64,000 bases of DNA from Erythrobacteraceae bacterium. Lineage in GTDB: Bacteria; Pseudomonadota; Alphaproteobacteria; Sphingomonadales; Sphingomonadaceae. Shown piece by piece: positions 40,551-49,803 of this stretch. Location of the stretch: assembly GCA_027486035.1 (NCBI GenBank), contig JAIXPX010000033.1, forward strand, positions 62,001-126,000, in the 5' to 3' direction. The notes below the pieces were generated by a model that was not told the origin of the DNA, searched no databases, and was given only the letters and a program-made list of their open reading frames with translations. Positions within the stretch are counted from its first letter, which is position 1. Each line of letters starts with the position of its first letter. A program made the position numbers and the translations under genes.

Positions 40551-41117
40551 ATGAACCAAAGGTCATCCAGGAACGGCTCGCGCCGCACAATCGCCCGCGC
40601 GGTGCTGGTAGTGGGCGTTGGCTGCGCATCGGCCCTTGCGGTGATGGCCCAGCCAGCGCTTCAGGGGTCAGCGGTGCTCATCGCCGGTCTGCGCGCGTGC
40701 CGCGCGCTCACCGCCAGTACTGAGCGGTCGGCTTGCTACGACGCCAAAGTCGACGCCCTGCTCGGCGCTCTCGATTCCGGTGACGTACGGCTCGTTGATC
40801 GCGAGCAGATCCGCAAGACCAAACGCCAGTTGTTCGGCATCACCATGCCCGATATCGACATCCTGAACGGCGACGGCAAGGACGAGGAGGAGATCTCGGG
40901 CCTGTTCGAAACGACCATCGCCAGCGGGCGCCAGACCGGCCCAGCCACCTGGCGCTTCACCACGGCAGAAGGGGCGGTATGGGAAATCAACAACCCCCCG
41001 CGCAAGATCGCTCCGATCGCCGCCGGCGACAAGGCGGTCTTTAAGAAGGCTTCGCTCGGTTACTACTTCATCAGGATCAACGGACAGTTAGGGGTGAAGG
41101 GCCGGCGCGTCTCCTGA
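40551..41117 (+). CDS. Exported CYD-motif protein of unknown function (second copy)
   Basis: A 188-residue paralogue of the protein at 34252. The N-terminus is RR-rich followed by a hydrophobic segment (AVLVVGVGCASALAVMA), a signal peptide or anchor. The mature part has RACRALTASTERSACYDAKV, KRQLFGITMPDIDI, TTAEGAVWEI and ends FIRINGQLGVKGRRVS. GGGAG lies 8 bases before the ATG at 40551. It precedes receptor 3 by 190 bases on the same strand, so a CYD gene is again next to a TonB receptor. Confidence 0.75.
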   Translation: MNQRSSRNGSRRTIARAVLVVGVGCASALAVMAQPALQGSAVLIAGLRACRALTASTERSACYDAKVDALLGALDSGDVRLVDREQIRKTKRQLFGITMPDIDILNGDGKDEEEISGLFETTIASGRQTGPATWRFTTAEGAVWEINNPPRKIAPIAAGDKAVFKKASLGYYFIRINGQLGVKGRRVS

Positions 41118-41168
41118 CGCTTCGGCTACGCCCCGCAACCTCTGCAGCCTGATGTCCGAGGACAAGCA

Positions 41169-41188
41169 TTGTTGCCATCGCGCAACAA
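41169..41188. promoter_or_regulatory. Operator-like palindrome upstream of receptor 3
   Basis: TTGTTGC and GCAACAA are perfect 7-bp arms around CATCGC. The core GTTGCCATCGCGCAAC differs at only two positions from the palindrome between clpB and the acylase gene. A further half site TTGTTGC occurs at 41273-41279. The receptor ATG is 120 bases downstream. Confidence 0.55.
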
Positions 41189-41307
41189 CCGAGACTCTTC
41201 CGTAACGTCATCTTCGCTTCTCTCTGGCGTATTAATAAGATGAACGGCAGATGTACTGCCCGCAGCGACATATTGTTGCGTATACATCTACCCAGGGGAT
41301 TTATCAG

Positions 41308-44300
41308 ATGAGAAGCTTGACGGTTTCGGGCCGCCGTATCGGCCTGTGTTCCGGCGTGGGGCTTGCAGCCCTCGCGTTCGCAACTCCTGCCTTCGCGCAG
41401 GCGGTGGAAGGCTCGACCGATCAGGATAGCGCCGAAACCACTGCCGATAGCGGCAATGTCGCCGAAGTCATCACCGTCACCGGTTCGCGCATCCGTCGCC
41501 CGAACCTCGACTCGACGGTTCCGGTGGCGTCCATTCAGGCTCGTGACCTGATCGACCGCGGCTCGCTCTCGCTGGGCGACGCCCTCGCTGAACTTCCGCA
41601 GCTCGGTTCGACCTTCACCCAGGCGAACTCGACCCGCTTCATCGGCACCGCCGGCATCAACCGCCTCGACCTGCGTAACCTCGGCACCACCCGCACCCTC
41701 GTGCTGGTCAACGGCCGTCGTCACGTGACCTCGTCGCCGGGCACCTACGACGTCGACACCAACACCATTCCGTCAGACCTGCTCGACCGCGTCGACATCG
41801 TGACCGGCGGCAACTCGGCGATCTACGGTTCGGACGCTATCGCGGGCGTCGTCAACTTCGTCATGAAGACCGACTTCGAAGGCCTGCGTCTGCGCGGCCA
41901 GGCCGGTATCTCGGACGAAGGCGATGCCGCTTCGCAGTTCGTCAGCCTCACCGCAGGCAAGAACTTCTTCGATGGCCGCCTCAACATCTCGTTCGCTGGC
42001 GAATACTCGAACAGCGATCAGCTGCTGAACAACGATCGCGATTCGTTCACCGGTGCGATCTCGGGCTTCCCGAACTTCACCACCACCCAGCCGGCGACCA
42101 CCTACAACCCGGCCAACCGCACCAGCGCGCCGGTGCCGAACCGCAACTTTGACGGCATCCCGAACACGACCCTCGTGAACGGCCTGCGCTTCCCGCAGCT
42201 CAACGGCAACGGCATGGTCCAGACGGTCTGTCCGTACCTGACCAACGCCCAGTACGACGCGCTGACCCCCGCGGCCCGCGCCATCCATATCCAGCGTCTG
42301 CAGCTGAGCTGCTCGGGCACCACCACGGTCGATGGCCGCTTGGTTCCGGCTGCCTTCACGCCGACCGGTGGTGGTGTGAACCACTTCTGGTCGTTCAACG
42401 ACGCCGGTACCGAACTGATCCGCAGCGTCCCGACGGGCGACCTTCGTCCGGTTGGCGGCGGTGTGATCGGCGGCCTGGGCTCGACCGGCCTCGAGGGCGG
42501 TCAGCTTCTCCCCGAACTGCAGCGCTATGCGGCAAACATCTTCATCAACGCCGACATCAGCCCGGCCTTCAAGCCGTTCCTTGAAGCCAAGTATGTCCGT
42601 GTCGACTCGATCCAGGGCTCGAACCAGGCAACCTTCGCCACCGGCGTGCTGCGTTCGACCTTCCGTATCGACAACCCGTTCCTGACGACGACGGCTCGTA
42701 ACCAGATCCTTGCGATCAACGGTATCGATCCGAACTCGGCCAACGTTCTCAACGGCACCCAAACCTTCCAGTCGTTCCGGTTCAACTACGACCTTGGGAC
42801 GCGCGCGGAAGATCACCGTCGTGAAACCTACCGTGCCGTCATCGGCGCCAACGGTGAACTCTCGACCAAGGGCAACCTGCGCTACGAAGTCGCAGCGAGC
42901 TATGGCCGGACCGAGACGTTCTATGACACGGGCGGCAACATCAACATTGCCAACTACAACCGTGCAACCGACGCTGCACGCAACGCAGCTGGCCAGATCG
43001 TCTGCCGCGTCAACCAGGTGACGGTCACCGACCCGAACTGCGCGCCGCTCAACCCGTTCGGTTTCGGCAATGCGAGCCAGGCCGCCAAGGACTATGTCCT
43101 TGCAGTCGCCTCGCGTGAGCAGTGGGCCGAACAGATCAACGCGGTGGCCTTCCTCGCGGGTGACACCGACGGCATCTTCCGCCTCCCGGGCGGCCCCATC
43201 GGCTTCGCTATCGGTGCGGAATATCGCCGTGAAGACGCCTTCTCGGCCTTCGACCCGCTGACCGTCAGCGGCGCGACCTTCCTCAACGCGATCGGTGCCT
43301 TCGACCCGCCGCCGCAGGAAATCCGCGAAGTATTCGGCGAAATCCGTCTGCCGCTGCTCGCCGATCTGCCGTTCGTCGAAGAACTGACGGTCGAAGGCGC
43401 GGCGCGTTTCTCGGACTACAACACCGCCGCCAAGGGCGTGTGGGCCTATAACGCCGGCATCGTCTACTCGCCGGTCCGTGACGTGCGCTTCCGTGCTGCT
43501 TACGGCCGCGCGGTGCGTGCGCCGAACATCGGCGATCTCTTCGCCACCGGTTCGGAAACCTTCCTCAACGGTCTCGCCGACCCCTGCAACCAGACGGTCA
43601 TCAACGATAACCCGAACCGCGCCCGCAACTGCGCCGCGGCCGGCATCCCGACCACTCTGGTGGTGAACGGCGAAACCCGTCCGTGGACCAACACCCCCGC
43701 TTCGGGCATCTCGGGCCTCTCTGCCGGCAACCCGAACCTCGCACCGGAAACCAGCGACTCGCTGACCCTCGGTGCGGTGTTCCAGCCGAGCTTCATCCCG
43801 GGCCTGAGCTTCTCGGTCGACTACTACAACATCAAGGTGTCGAGCGTTATCTCGGCGGTTGGTGCTCAGGCGATCATCAACCAGTGCTATGACGACCCGG
43901 TGAGCATCAACAACCCGTTCTGCGCCGCGGTGTTCCGTCGTACCAGCTCCGATCCCTTCGTGAACGCGACCTTCCAGGGTCAGCGCGACCGCGTCGTTGC
44001 CGGTATTCCGAACATCGACCTGCCGCAGGTCGGCCCGTCGTTCCTCCAGGCTCCGTTCAACTTCGCGAAGCTGCGGGCCCGTGGTGTCGACCTCGAGTTG
44101 AGCTACGTCACGGATATCGCGACGGACCTCAACTTGAGCATCCGCATGGTGGCCACTCACAACCTTGAGCGTGAGGACTTCACCTTCATCACCGACCCGG
44201 CACGCTCGGTCCGTCTGCACGGCACCCTGGGCACCCCGCGTTGGGAAGCGAGCATGTTCTCGACGCTGCGGTTCAAGGAGTTCGACCTGGGCTACAACCT

Positions 44301-44589
44301 CCGCTTCGTCGGCAAGCAGGCTGTGAACGACTGGGAAACCCAGTTCTCGCACCAGGGCCGTGCGCCGATCAACCCGGATGCGACCCCGTTCCAGTTCTAC
44401 CCGGACATCGTCTACCACAACCTGCGCTTCGGCTTCGAACCGGAGGGCACCGAGTTCCGCTTCTATGCGGGCATCGACAACGTGCTCGACCAGATGCCGC
44501 CGGATCCGCTGACCGGTACCGGTGGTGGCTCGGGGATCTTCCCGATCCAGGGCCGCTACTTCTACGCGGGTGCGACCGTCGCGTTCTGA
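41308..44589 (+). CDS. TonB-dependent receptor 3
   Basis: A 1093-residue receptor, the longest of the three. Signal peptide (LCSGVGLAALAFATPAFAQ), TonB box VITVTGSRIRR, plug LVLVNGRRH and GGNSAIYGSDAIAGVVNF, barrel with RAPNIGDLFATGSE and a final Phe (YAGATVAF). The start at 41308 follows AGGGGA; an in-frame ATG at 41251 gives no signal peptide. Codon use (many CGT, GGT, GTT) is shifted toward that of highly expressed genes. The ligand is unknown. Confidence 0.93.
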   Translation: MRSLTVSGRRIGLCSGVGLAALAFATPAFAQAVEGSTDQDSAETTADSGNVAEVITVTGSRIRRPNLDSTVPVASIQARDLIDRGSLSLGDALAELPQLGSTFTQANSTRFIGTAGINRLDLRNLGTTRTLVLVNGRRHVTSSPGTYDVDTNTIPSDLLDRVDIVTGGNSAIYGSDAIAGVVNFVMKTDFEGLRLRGQAGISDEGDAASQFVSLTAGKNFFDGRLNISFAGEYSNSDQLLNNDRDSFTGAISGFPNFTTTQPATTYNPANRTSAPVPNRNFDGIPNTTLVNGLRFPQLNGNGMVQTVCPYLTNAQYDALTPAARAIHIQRLQLSCSGTTTVDGRLVPAAFTPTGGGVNHFWSFNDAGTELIRSVPTGDLRPVGGGVIGGLGSTGLEGGQLLPELQRYAANIFINADISPAFKPFLEAKYVRVDSIQGSNQATFATGVLRSTFRIDNPFLTTTARNQILAINGIDPNSANVLNGTQTFQSFRFNYDLGTRAEDHRRETYRAVIGANGELSTKGNLRYEVAASYGRTETFYDTGGNINIANYNRATDAARNAAGQIVCRVNQVTVTDPNCAPLNPFGFGNASQAAKDYVLAVASREQWAEQINAVAFLAGDTDGIFRLPGGPIGFAIGAEYRREDAFSAFDPLTVSGATFLNAIGAFDPPPQEIREVFGEIRLPLLADLPFVEELTVEGAARFSDYNTAAKGVWAYNAGIVYSPVRDVRFRAAYGRAVRAPNIGDLFATGSETFLNGLADPCNQTVINDNPNRARNCAAAGIPTTLVVNGETRPWTNTPASGISGLSAGNPNLAPETSDSLTLGAVFQPSFIPGLSFSVDYYNIKVSSVISAVGAQAIINQCYDDPVSINNPFCAAVFRRTSSDPFVNATFQGQRDRVVAGIPNIDLPQVGPSFLQAPFNFAKLRARGVDLELSYVTDIATDLNLSIRMVATHNLEREDFTFITDPARSVRLHGTLGTPRWEASMFSTLRFKEFDLGYNLRFVGKQAVNDWETQFSHQGRAPINPDATPFQFYPDIVYHNLRFGFEPEGTEFRFYAGIDNVLDQMPPDPLTGTGGGSGIFPIQGRYFYAGATVAF

Positions 44590-44620
44590 TCCTTCACCGG
44601 ATCAAACCACAAACAGGAAA

Positions 44621-44647
44621 GGCCCCGGCATTGCCGGGGCCTTTTTT
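44621..44647 (+). terminator. Intrinsic terminator of receptor 3
   Basis: GGCCCCGGCA / TGCCGGGGCC stem followed by TTTTTT, 31 bases after the receptor stop codon. Confidence 0.9.
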
Positions 44648-44712
44648 GTTGCCCCGCAGAACGGCAGAACGGAAGACCTTCCACGGCTCCAACCATGTCA
44701 CCGGACAACAGA

Positions 44713-44734
44713 AAGGCCCCGGACGAGCGGGGCC
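44713..44734 (-). terminator. Intrinsic terminator of clpB
   Basis: GGCCCCG and CGGGGCC arms around GACGAG. On the minus strand the hairpin is followed by TTTCTGTT. It lies 26 bases past the clpB stop. Confidence 0.75.
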
Positions 44735-44759
44735 TCTCCTCCTGCTGTGGACCGCTGTG

Positions 44760-47336
44760 TCAGGCGACGGTCATGGTCAGCGCGCCATCGCCTTCGTCGA
44801 TCTTCAGGGTGCTGCCATCGGCGAGCCGCCCCTCGAGCAGCATCTCGGCGAGCGGGTCCTGCAGATAGCGCTGCACTGCCCGCTTCAGCGGCCTTGCGCC
44901 ATAGACCGGATCATAACCCACCCGCCCGAGCCAGCGGAGCGCCGCATCGGTGAGATCGAGCGTGATCTTGCGATCCGCCAGCAGCTTCTGCACCCGCTTG
45001 ACCTGGATCTCGACAATCGGAGCCATGTGCTCCTGCCCGAGGCGGTGGAACAGGATGATCTCGTCGAGCCGATTCAGGAACTCGGGCCGGAAGTGCCCGC
45101 GCACCACGTCCATGACGTCCTTTTCGACCGAGGCGACCTCGGCCCCGTCGGGAAGGTTGGCGAGATACTGGCTGCCGAGGTTCGAGGTGAGGATGATGAG
45201 TGTGTTGGCGAAGTCCACCACCCGCCCCTGCCCGTCGGTCAGGCGACCGTCGTCGAGCACCTGGAGCAGCACATTGAAGACGTCCTGGTGCGCCTTCTCG
45301 ACCTCGTCGAACAGCACGACCTGATAGGGACGGCGGCGCACCGCCTCGGTAAGCACCCCGCCCTCCTCATAGCCGACATAGCCCGGAGGCGCGCCGATCA
45401 GGCGAGCAACGGCGTGCTTCTCCATGAACTCGCTCATGTCGATACGCACCATCGCGCTGTCGTCGTCGAACAGGAACCCGGCGAGCGCCTTGGTGAGCTC
45501 GGTCTTGCCGACACCCGTGGGGCCGAGGAACAGGAAGGAGCCGAGCGGCCTGCCGGGGTCCTGGAGACCGGCGCGCGCGCGGCGAACGGCCTTCGAGACG
45601 GCCTCGATGGCCTGCGACTGGCCGATCACCCGCTTGCCGAGGATGTTCTCCATGTCGAGCAGCTTCTCGCGCTCGCCTTCCATCATCTTGTCGACCGGAA
45701 CGCCGGTCCAGCGGCTGACCACCCCGGCGATGTCCTCCTCGGTCACCTCCTCGCGCAGCATGGCGTTGGCGGCCTGGCCCTGCGCCTCGGTGAGCTGCCT
45801 TTCCAGCTCGGGGATGCGCCCATAGGAAAGCTCCCCGGCCTTCGCCAGATCGCCCTCGCGCTGGGCCTGTTCGAGTTCGAGCCGCGCGGCGTCGAGCGCC
45901 TCCTTGATGCGCCCCTCTGCCGCGATCTTGTCGCGCTCGTTCTGCCAGCGGGTGGTGAGTTCGGCGGACTGCTGTTCGAGATTGGCAAGATCCTCGCGCA
46001 GCGCGACGAGACGGTCCCTGGAGTTCGCGTCGATCTCCTTCTGGAGCGCCTGTTCCTCGATCTTGAGCTGGATGATCTTGCGGTCGAGCGCCTCGATTTC
46101 CTCGGGCTTGCTCTCCACCTCCATGCGGATGCGGCTCGCCGCCTCGTCCATCAGATCAATGGCCTTGTCGGGGAGGAAGCGGTTCTGGATGTAGCGATCG
46201 GACAGCTTCGCGGCGGCGACAATCGCGCCGTCGGTGATGCGCACGCCGTGGTGCAGCTCGTACTTGTCCTTGATGCCGCGCAGGATCGAGATCGTGTCCT
46301 CGACGCTCGGCTCCTGGATGTAGACCGGCTGGAACCGTCGCTGGAGCGCGGGGTCCTTCTCAACATATTTCTGGTACTCGTCGAGGGTCGTGGCGCCGAT
46401 GCAATGCAGTTCGCCGCGCGACAGAGCGGGCTTCAGCAGGTTCGAGGCGTCCATCGAGCCTTCGCTCGCGCCCGCCCCGATCAGGGTGTGCATCTCGTCG
46501 ATGAACAGGATGGTCTGCCCCTCGGCATGCTTGACCTCGTCCAGCACGGACTTGAGCCGCTCCTCGAACTCGCCGCGATACTTCGCACCCGCGATCAGCG
46601 CGCCCATGTCGAGGCTCATGAGCGTGCGGCCCTTGAGGCTGTCGGGCACGTCGCCATTGGCGATGCGCAGCGCGAGGCCTTCCGCGATCGCGGTCTTGCC
46701 GGTGCCGGGCTCGCCGATCAGGGCGGGGTTGTTCTTGGTACGCCGGGCGAGGATCTGGATGGTGCGGCGGATCTCCTCGTCGCGGCCGATGACGGGGTCG
46801 AGCTTGCCCTCGCGCGCGGCCCTGGTGAGGTCGCGGGCGAACTTTTCCATGGCGTCGTAGGTGCTTTCGGCCCCCGCGCTGTCGGCACGCTTGCCGCCCC
46901 TCAGGGCTTCGATTGCCGTGTTGAGCGCCTGCGGGGTCACCCCTGCAGCCTTCAGGGCCTCGCCTGCGGCACCCTGCGAGAGGGCAAGCGCGGTCAACAG
47001 GCGCTCGACGGTGACGTAGGAATCTCCCGCCTTGTCGGCGAGCTGTTCGGCGCTGTCGAGCACCCGTACGGCATCATTGTCCAGCCCCGGCGTGGCCTGC
47101 GCTCCGCTGCCGGTCACCGCCGCGATCTTCGAAAGGCCCGCATCGATGGCCGTCGCGGCCAGCGGGGCCTGACCACCCGCCCGCTGGATCAACCCGGCGG
47201 CCATGCCTTCGCTGTCCTCCAGCAACGCCTTGGCGATGTGCAGGGGAGAGATGCGCTGGTGGTTCATGCGGATCGCGACAGTTTGCGCGGCTTGCAGAAA
47301 GCCCTTCGCACGGTCGGTGAACTTTTCGAGATTCAT
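44760..47336 (-). CDS. clpB: ATP-dependent disaggregase ClpB
   Basis: An 858-residue Hsp100 chaperone that resolubilises aggregated proteins with DnaK. Order: N-domain with two repeats, AAA-1 (GEPGTGKTA at about 205, Walker [10 protein letters not shown]), the long middle coiled coil (about 400-530) and AAA-2 ([10 protein letters not shown] at about 605, [11 protein letters not shown]). There is no ClpP-binding loop in view, as expected for ClpB. The start at 47336 follows GGAGGGG. Heat-shock (RpoH) control is usual; CTTG at -35 spacing is present upstream, but the -10 is not convincing. Confidence 0.96.
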   Translation of the reverse strand: MNLEKFTDRAKGFLQAAQTVAIRMNHQRISPLHIAKALLEDSEGMAAGLIQRAGGQAPLAATAIDAGLSKIAAVTGSGAQATPGLDNDAVRVLDSAEQLADKAGDSYVTVERLLTALALSQGAAGEALKAAGVTPQALNTAIEALRGGKRADSAGAESTYDAMEKFARDLTRAAREGKLDPVIGRDEEIRRTIQILARRTKNNPALIGEPGTGKTAIAEGLALRIANGDVPDSLKGRTLMSLDMGALIAGAKYRGEFEERLKSVLDEVKHAEGQTILFIDEMHTLIGAGASEGSMDASNLLKPALSRGELHCIGATTLDEYQKYVEKDPALQRRFQPVYIQEPSVEDTISILRGIKDKYELHHGVRITDGAIVAAAKLSDRYIQNRFLPDKAIDLMDEAASRIRMEVESKPEEIEALDRKIIQLKIEEQALQKEIDANSRDRLVALREDLANLEQQSAELTTRWQNERDKIAAEGRIKEALDAARLELEQAQREGDLAKAGELSYGRIPELERQLTEAQGQAANAMLREEVTEEDIAGVVSRWTGVPVDKMMEGEREKLLDMENILGKRVIGQSQAIEAVSKAVRRARAGLQDPGRPLGSFLFLGPTGVGKTELTKALAGFLFDDDSAMVRIDMSEFMEKHAVARLIGAPPGYVGYEEGGVLTEAVRRRPYQVVLFDEVEKAHQDVFNVLLQVLDDGRLTDGQGRVVDFANTLIILTSNLGSQYLANLPDGAEVASVEKDVMDVVRGHFRPEFLNRLDEIILFHRLGQEHMAPIVEIQVKRVQKLLADRKITLDLTDAALRWLGRVGYDPVYGARPLKRAVQRYLQDPLAEMLLEGRLADGSTLKIDEGDGALTMTVA

Positions 47337-47373
47337 CTGATCCAACCCCTCCAATGGTTGCCGCCCCAAGGTA

Positions 47374-47393
47374 GTGTTGCACAATGGCAACAC
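47374..47393. promoter_or_regulatory. Operator-like palindrome between clpB and the acylase gene
   Basis: GTGTTGC and GCAACAC form perfect 7-bp arms around ACAATG. On the minus strand the core reads GTTGCCATTGTGCAAC, nearly identical to the site upstream of receptor 3. It lies 38 bases before the clpB start and about 150 bases before the acylase start. Confidence 0.6.
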
Positions 47394-47542
47394 AAGTGCC
47401 GGTGCGACAAAAACCTCCGCGCAGGTGTATTACTCGACTAGGTGGGTCCGGAACAGGCCCGGCGCAAGAGGCCTGCGCAGCCTTGACCTCACTGCGGCCT
47501 CACGCGATGGAACAAGCATACGATTTGGGAGAGAAATTGGCG

Positions 47543-49759
47543 ATGATCTGGGTCAAGCGCGGCGCGATGGCGCTGCTGGGGGTGCTTGTGCTGGCCTTCG
47601 TGGTGCTCGCCACCTGGGAGCCCTTCTTCGCCGCACCGGTACCGGCTGCTGGAAGCCGCATCTACAAGGCCGAGATCATCCGCGACGCATACGGCGTGCC
47701 CCACATCTCCGGCGCGACCGACGCGGACACAGCCTACGGAGTCGCCATCGCTCACGCCCAGGATGATTTCTTCACGCTTCAGGACGTCGTCGCCATGTCG
47801 CGCGGACGCTATGGCGCGATTGCCGGGGAGGACGGAGCCAAGGTCGATTACGTCTACCACCTGATCGACGCGCGCAGCACGGCGGAGCGCGAATACCCGA
47901 GGCTCCCGGCCGATACCCGCGCCTTGTTCGAAGCCTATGCAGCGGGGCTCAACCAATATGCCGCAGAGCACCCGGAGGAACTGAAGCTGGCCAATCTGTT
48001 CCCGGTCGCCGGGGTCGATGTGGCGGCGGGTTTTGCGCTGCGCCAGCCCTTCTTTTTCGGTCTCGATGGCGTGATCGGCCCGCTGGTAGCGGGCGAGGAG
48101 CTGCGCCGCGAGCACGGCCCCGATATCCCCGGCTTCCCGCGCCCGCCGCTGCCCGCCCCTGACCCGCTCGGCCCGACGCCCGCCTCCGCGACCCGGCAGG
48201 CTCGCACGCTCGTGCTGCCGCTGGGCGAGGATGCCGAGCACATGGGCTCCAACGCCTTCGCCGTCGCGCCCGGGAAAGGCGGCGGGACCACCACCCTCAT
48301 CTCCAACTCGCACCAGCCGTTGCGGGGCGGCGTGGCGTGGTATGAACTCGTCGTCGAGAGCGGCGAAGGCTGGCACTTCGCGGGGGCGAATTTTCCCGGA
48401 TCGCCCTTCCCCTTCCTCGGTCACAACGAGCATCTGGGCTGGACCAACACCGTCAACACCCCCGACATGATCGATGTCTACAAGCTCGAGGTCGACGAGA
48501 GCGGCACCCGCTACAGGCTCGACGGGAAGTGGATGCCGCTCGAAAGCGAGTGGGTGACCCTGCCGGTCAGGCTCGGCCCGGTGGTACTGCCGATCCGCCG
48601 CGAGGTACTGCGTTCAGCCCACGGGCCGGTGATCCGGAATGCCAAGGGCACCTTCGCGATCCGCTATGGCGGAATCGGGCAGCTCCGCCAGCTCGATGCC
48701 TATTACCGCCTCAACAAGGCGAAGACCTTCGCCGACTGGGAGGCGCAGATTGGACGTCTGGCCATCCCTTCGACCAATTTCATCTATGCCGACGCGGCCG
48801 GGACCATCGCCTACGTCTATAACGCCGCGATTCCCGATCGTCCGGCGGACATCAAGGCCGACTGGCGCTCGGTGTTGCCTGGCGACCGCTCGGATCTGAT
48901 CTGGCAGGGCGCCGCTGACTACGCGACGCTGCCCCGGATCGTGAATCCGGCGAGCGGATGGATCTACAACTCCAACAACACCCCGTTCACCGCCGCTGGC
49001 AAGGGGAGCGACCTGGACCCCGCGAGCTTCTCGCCGCTGCTGGGAATCGAGCTCAAGCAGACCAACCGCTCGCGCCGCGCCTACAAGCTGCTTTCGGAGG
49101 CGGGCGTGCTCGACCGGGCGACACTCGAGGCGATCAAGTACGACACCGGATACGAGCGCGAAGGCTATGTCGCACGGTTGTTCGAGGGGCTCGCGGGGCT
49201 CAAGGCCGAGGGCAGGCTCGCCGAGGCGCGCGACCTGCTGCTGGGGTGGGACTTCAACGCCGACGGCAAGGGCCCCGCCGATGCCATCGCGCTGCTGATG
49301 ATCCGCGACTTCATGTCCGCCGACTACGGCAACAAGCCCTTCCCCGACGTGGCCGGGAAGCTGCAAGCCGCAGCCGATCATCTGGTCACCCATTTCGGCC
49401 GCCTCGATCCGCCCATGGCCGACCTGCTGCGTCTGCGGCAGGGCGAGCTCGACCTGCCGCTCGATGGCGGCTCGGACACCTTGCGGGCCTCGACCACATG
49501 GGATGTCGATGATGACGGTCGGCTCAGCCTGAAGCACGGCGACAGCTTCATCATGTGGATCGAATGGCAGCCTGGCCGAAGGGTCAGCTCCCGTTCGGTG
49601 CAGCCCTTCGGCGCGGCAACCACCCGGCCGCGCAGCGCGCATTATACCGACCAGATGAAGCTGTTCGTCGATCACCGGCTGAAGCCGGTCCACTTCTGGC
49701 GTGAGGATCTGCTGGCGAATGCCAGCAGCCGCACCGTCATGACCAACGCGGGCCGATAA
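47543..49759 (+). CDS. Penicillin-acylase-family N-terminal nucleophile hydrolase
   Basis: A 738-residue precursor of an Ntn hydrolase. An N-terminal hydrophobic signal/anchor (MALLGVLVLAFVVLATW) precedes an alpha-chain beginning AEIIRDAYGVPHISG. The autoprocessing nucleophile is Ser236 in HMGSNAFAV; ISNSHQPL and GHNEHLGWTNTVNTPD follow. These enzymes cleave amides such as beta-lactam side chains, acyl-homoserine lactones or peptides in the periplasm. The start at 47543 has GGGAGAG upstream; ATGs at 47384 and 47507 are alternatives without a site. An M16 peptidase gene follows after 44 bases. Confidence 0.87.
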   Translation: MIWVKRGAMALLGVLVLAFVVLATWEPFFAAPVPAAGSRIYKAEIIRDAYGVPHISGATDADTAYGVAIAHAQDDFFTLQDVVAMSRGRYGAIAGEDGAKVDYVYHLIDARSTAEREYPRLPADTRALFEAYAAGLNQYAAEHPEELKLANLFPVAGVDVAAGFALRQPFFFGLDGVIGPLVAGEELRREHGPDIPGFPRPPLPAPDPLGPTPASATRQARTLVLPLGEDAEHMGSNAFAVAPGKGGGTTTLISNSHQPLRGGVAWYELVVESGEGWHFAGANFPGSPFPFLGHNEHLGWTNTVNTPDMIDVYKLEVDESGTRYRLDGKWMPLESEWVTLPVRLGPVVLPIRREVLRSAHGPVIRNAKGTFAIRYGGIGQLRQLDAYYRLNKAKTFADWEAQIGRLAIPSTNFIYADAAGTIAYVYNAAIPDRPADIKADWRSVLPGDRSDLIWQGAADYATLPRIVNPASGWIYNSNNTPFTAAGKGSDLDPASFSPLLGIELKQTNRSRRAYKLLSEAGVLDRATLEAIKYDTGYEREGYVARLFEGLAGLKAEGRLAEARDLLLGWDFNADGKGPADAIALLMIRDFMSADYGNKPFPDVAGKLQAAADHLVTHFGRLDPPMADLLRLRQGELDLPLDGGSDTLRASTTWDVDDDGRLSLKHGDSFIMWIEWQPGRRVSSRSVQPFGAATTRPRSAHYTDQMKLFVDHRLKPVHFWREDLLANASSRTVMTNAGR

Positions 49760-49803
49760 GCGGCGCGAGACCTCTTCCTGATCCAACACCGGAGCCTTAC
49801 CAG

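Noticed and set aside
47380-47420. RpoH heat-shock promoter for clpB.
   Set aside because: CTTG is present at a plausible -35 position, but no convincing -10 (CYTAT-like) follows at the right distance, so it was not listed as a promoter.
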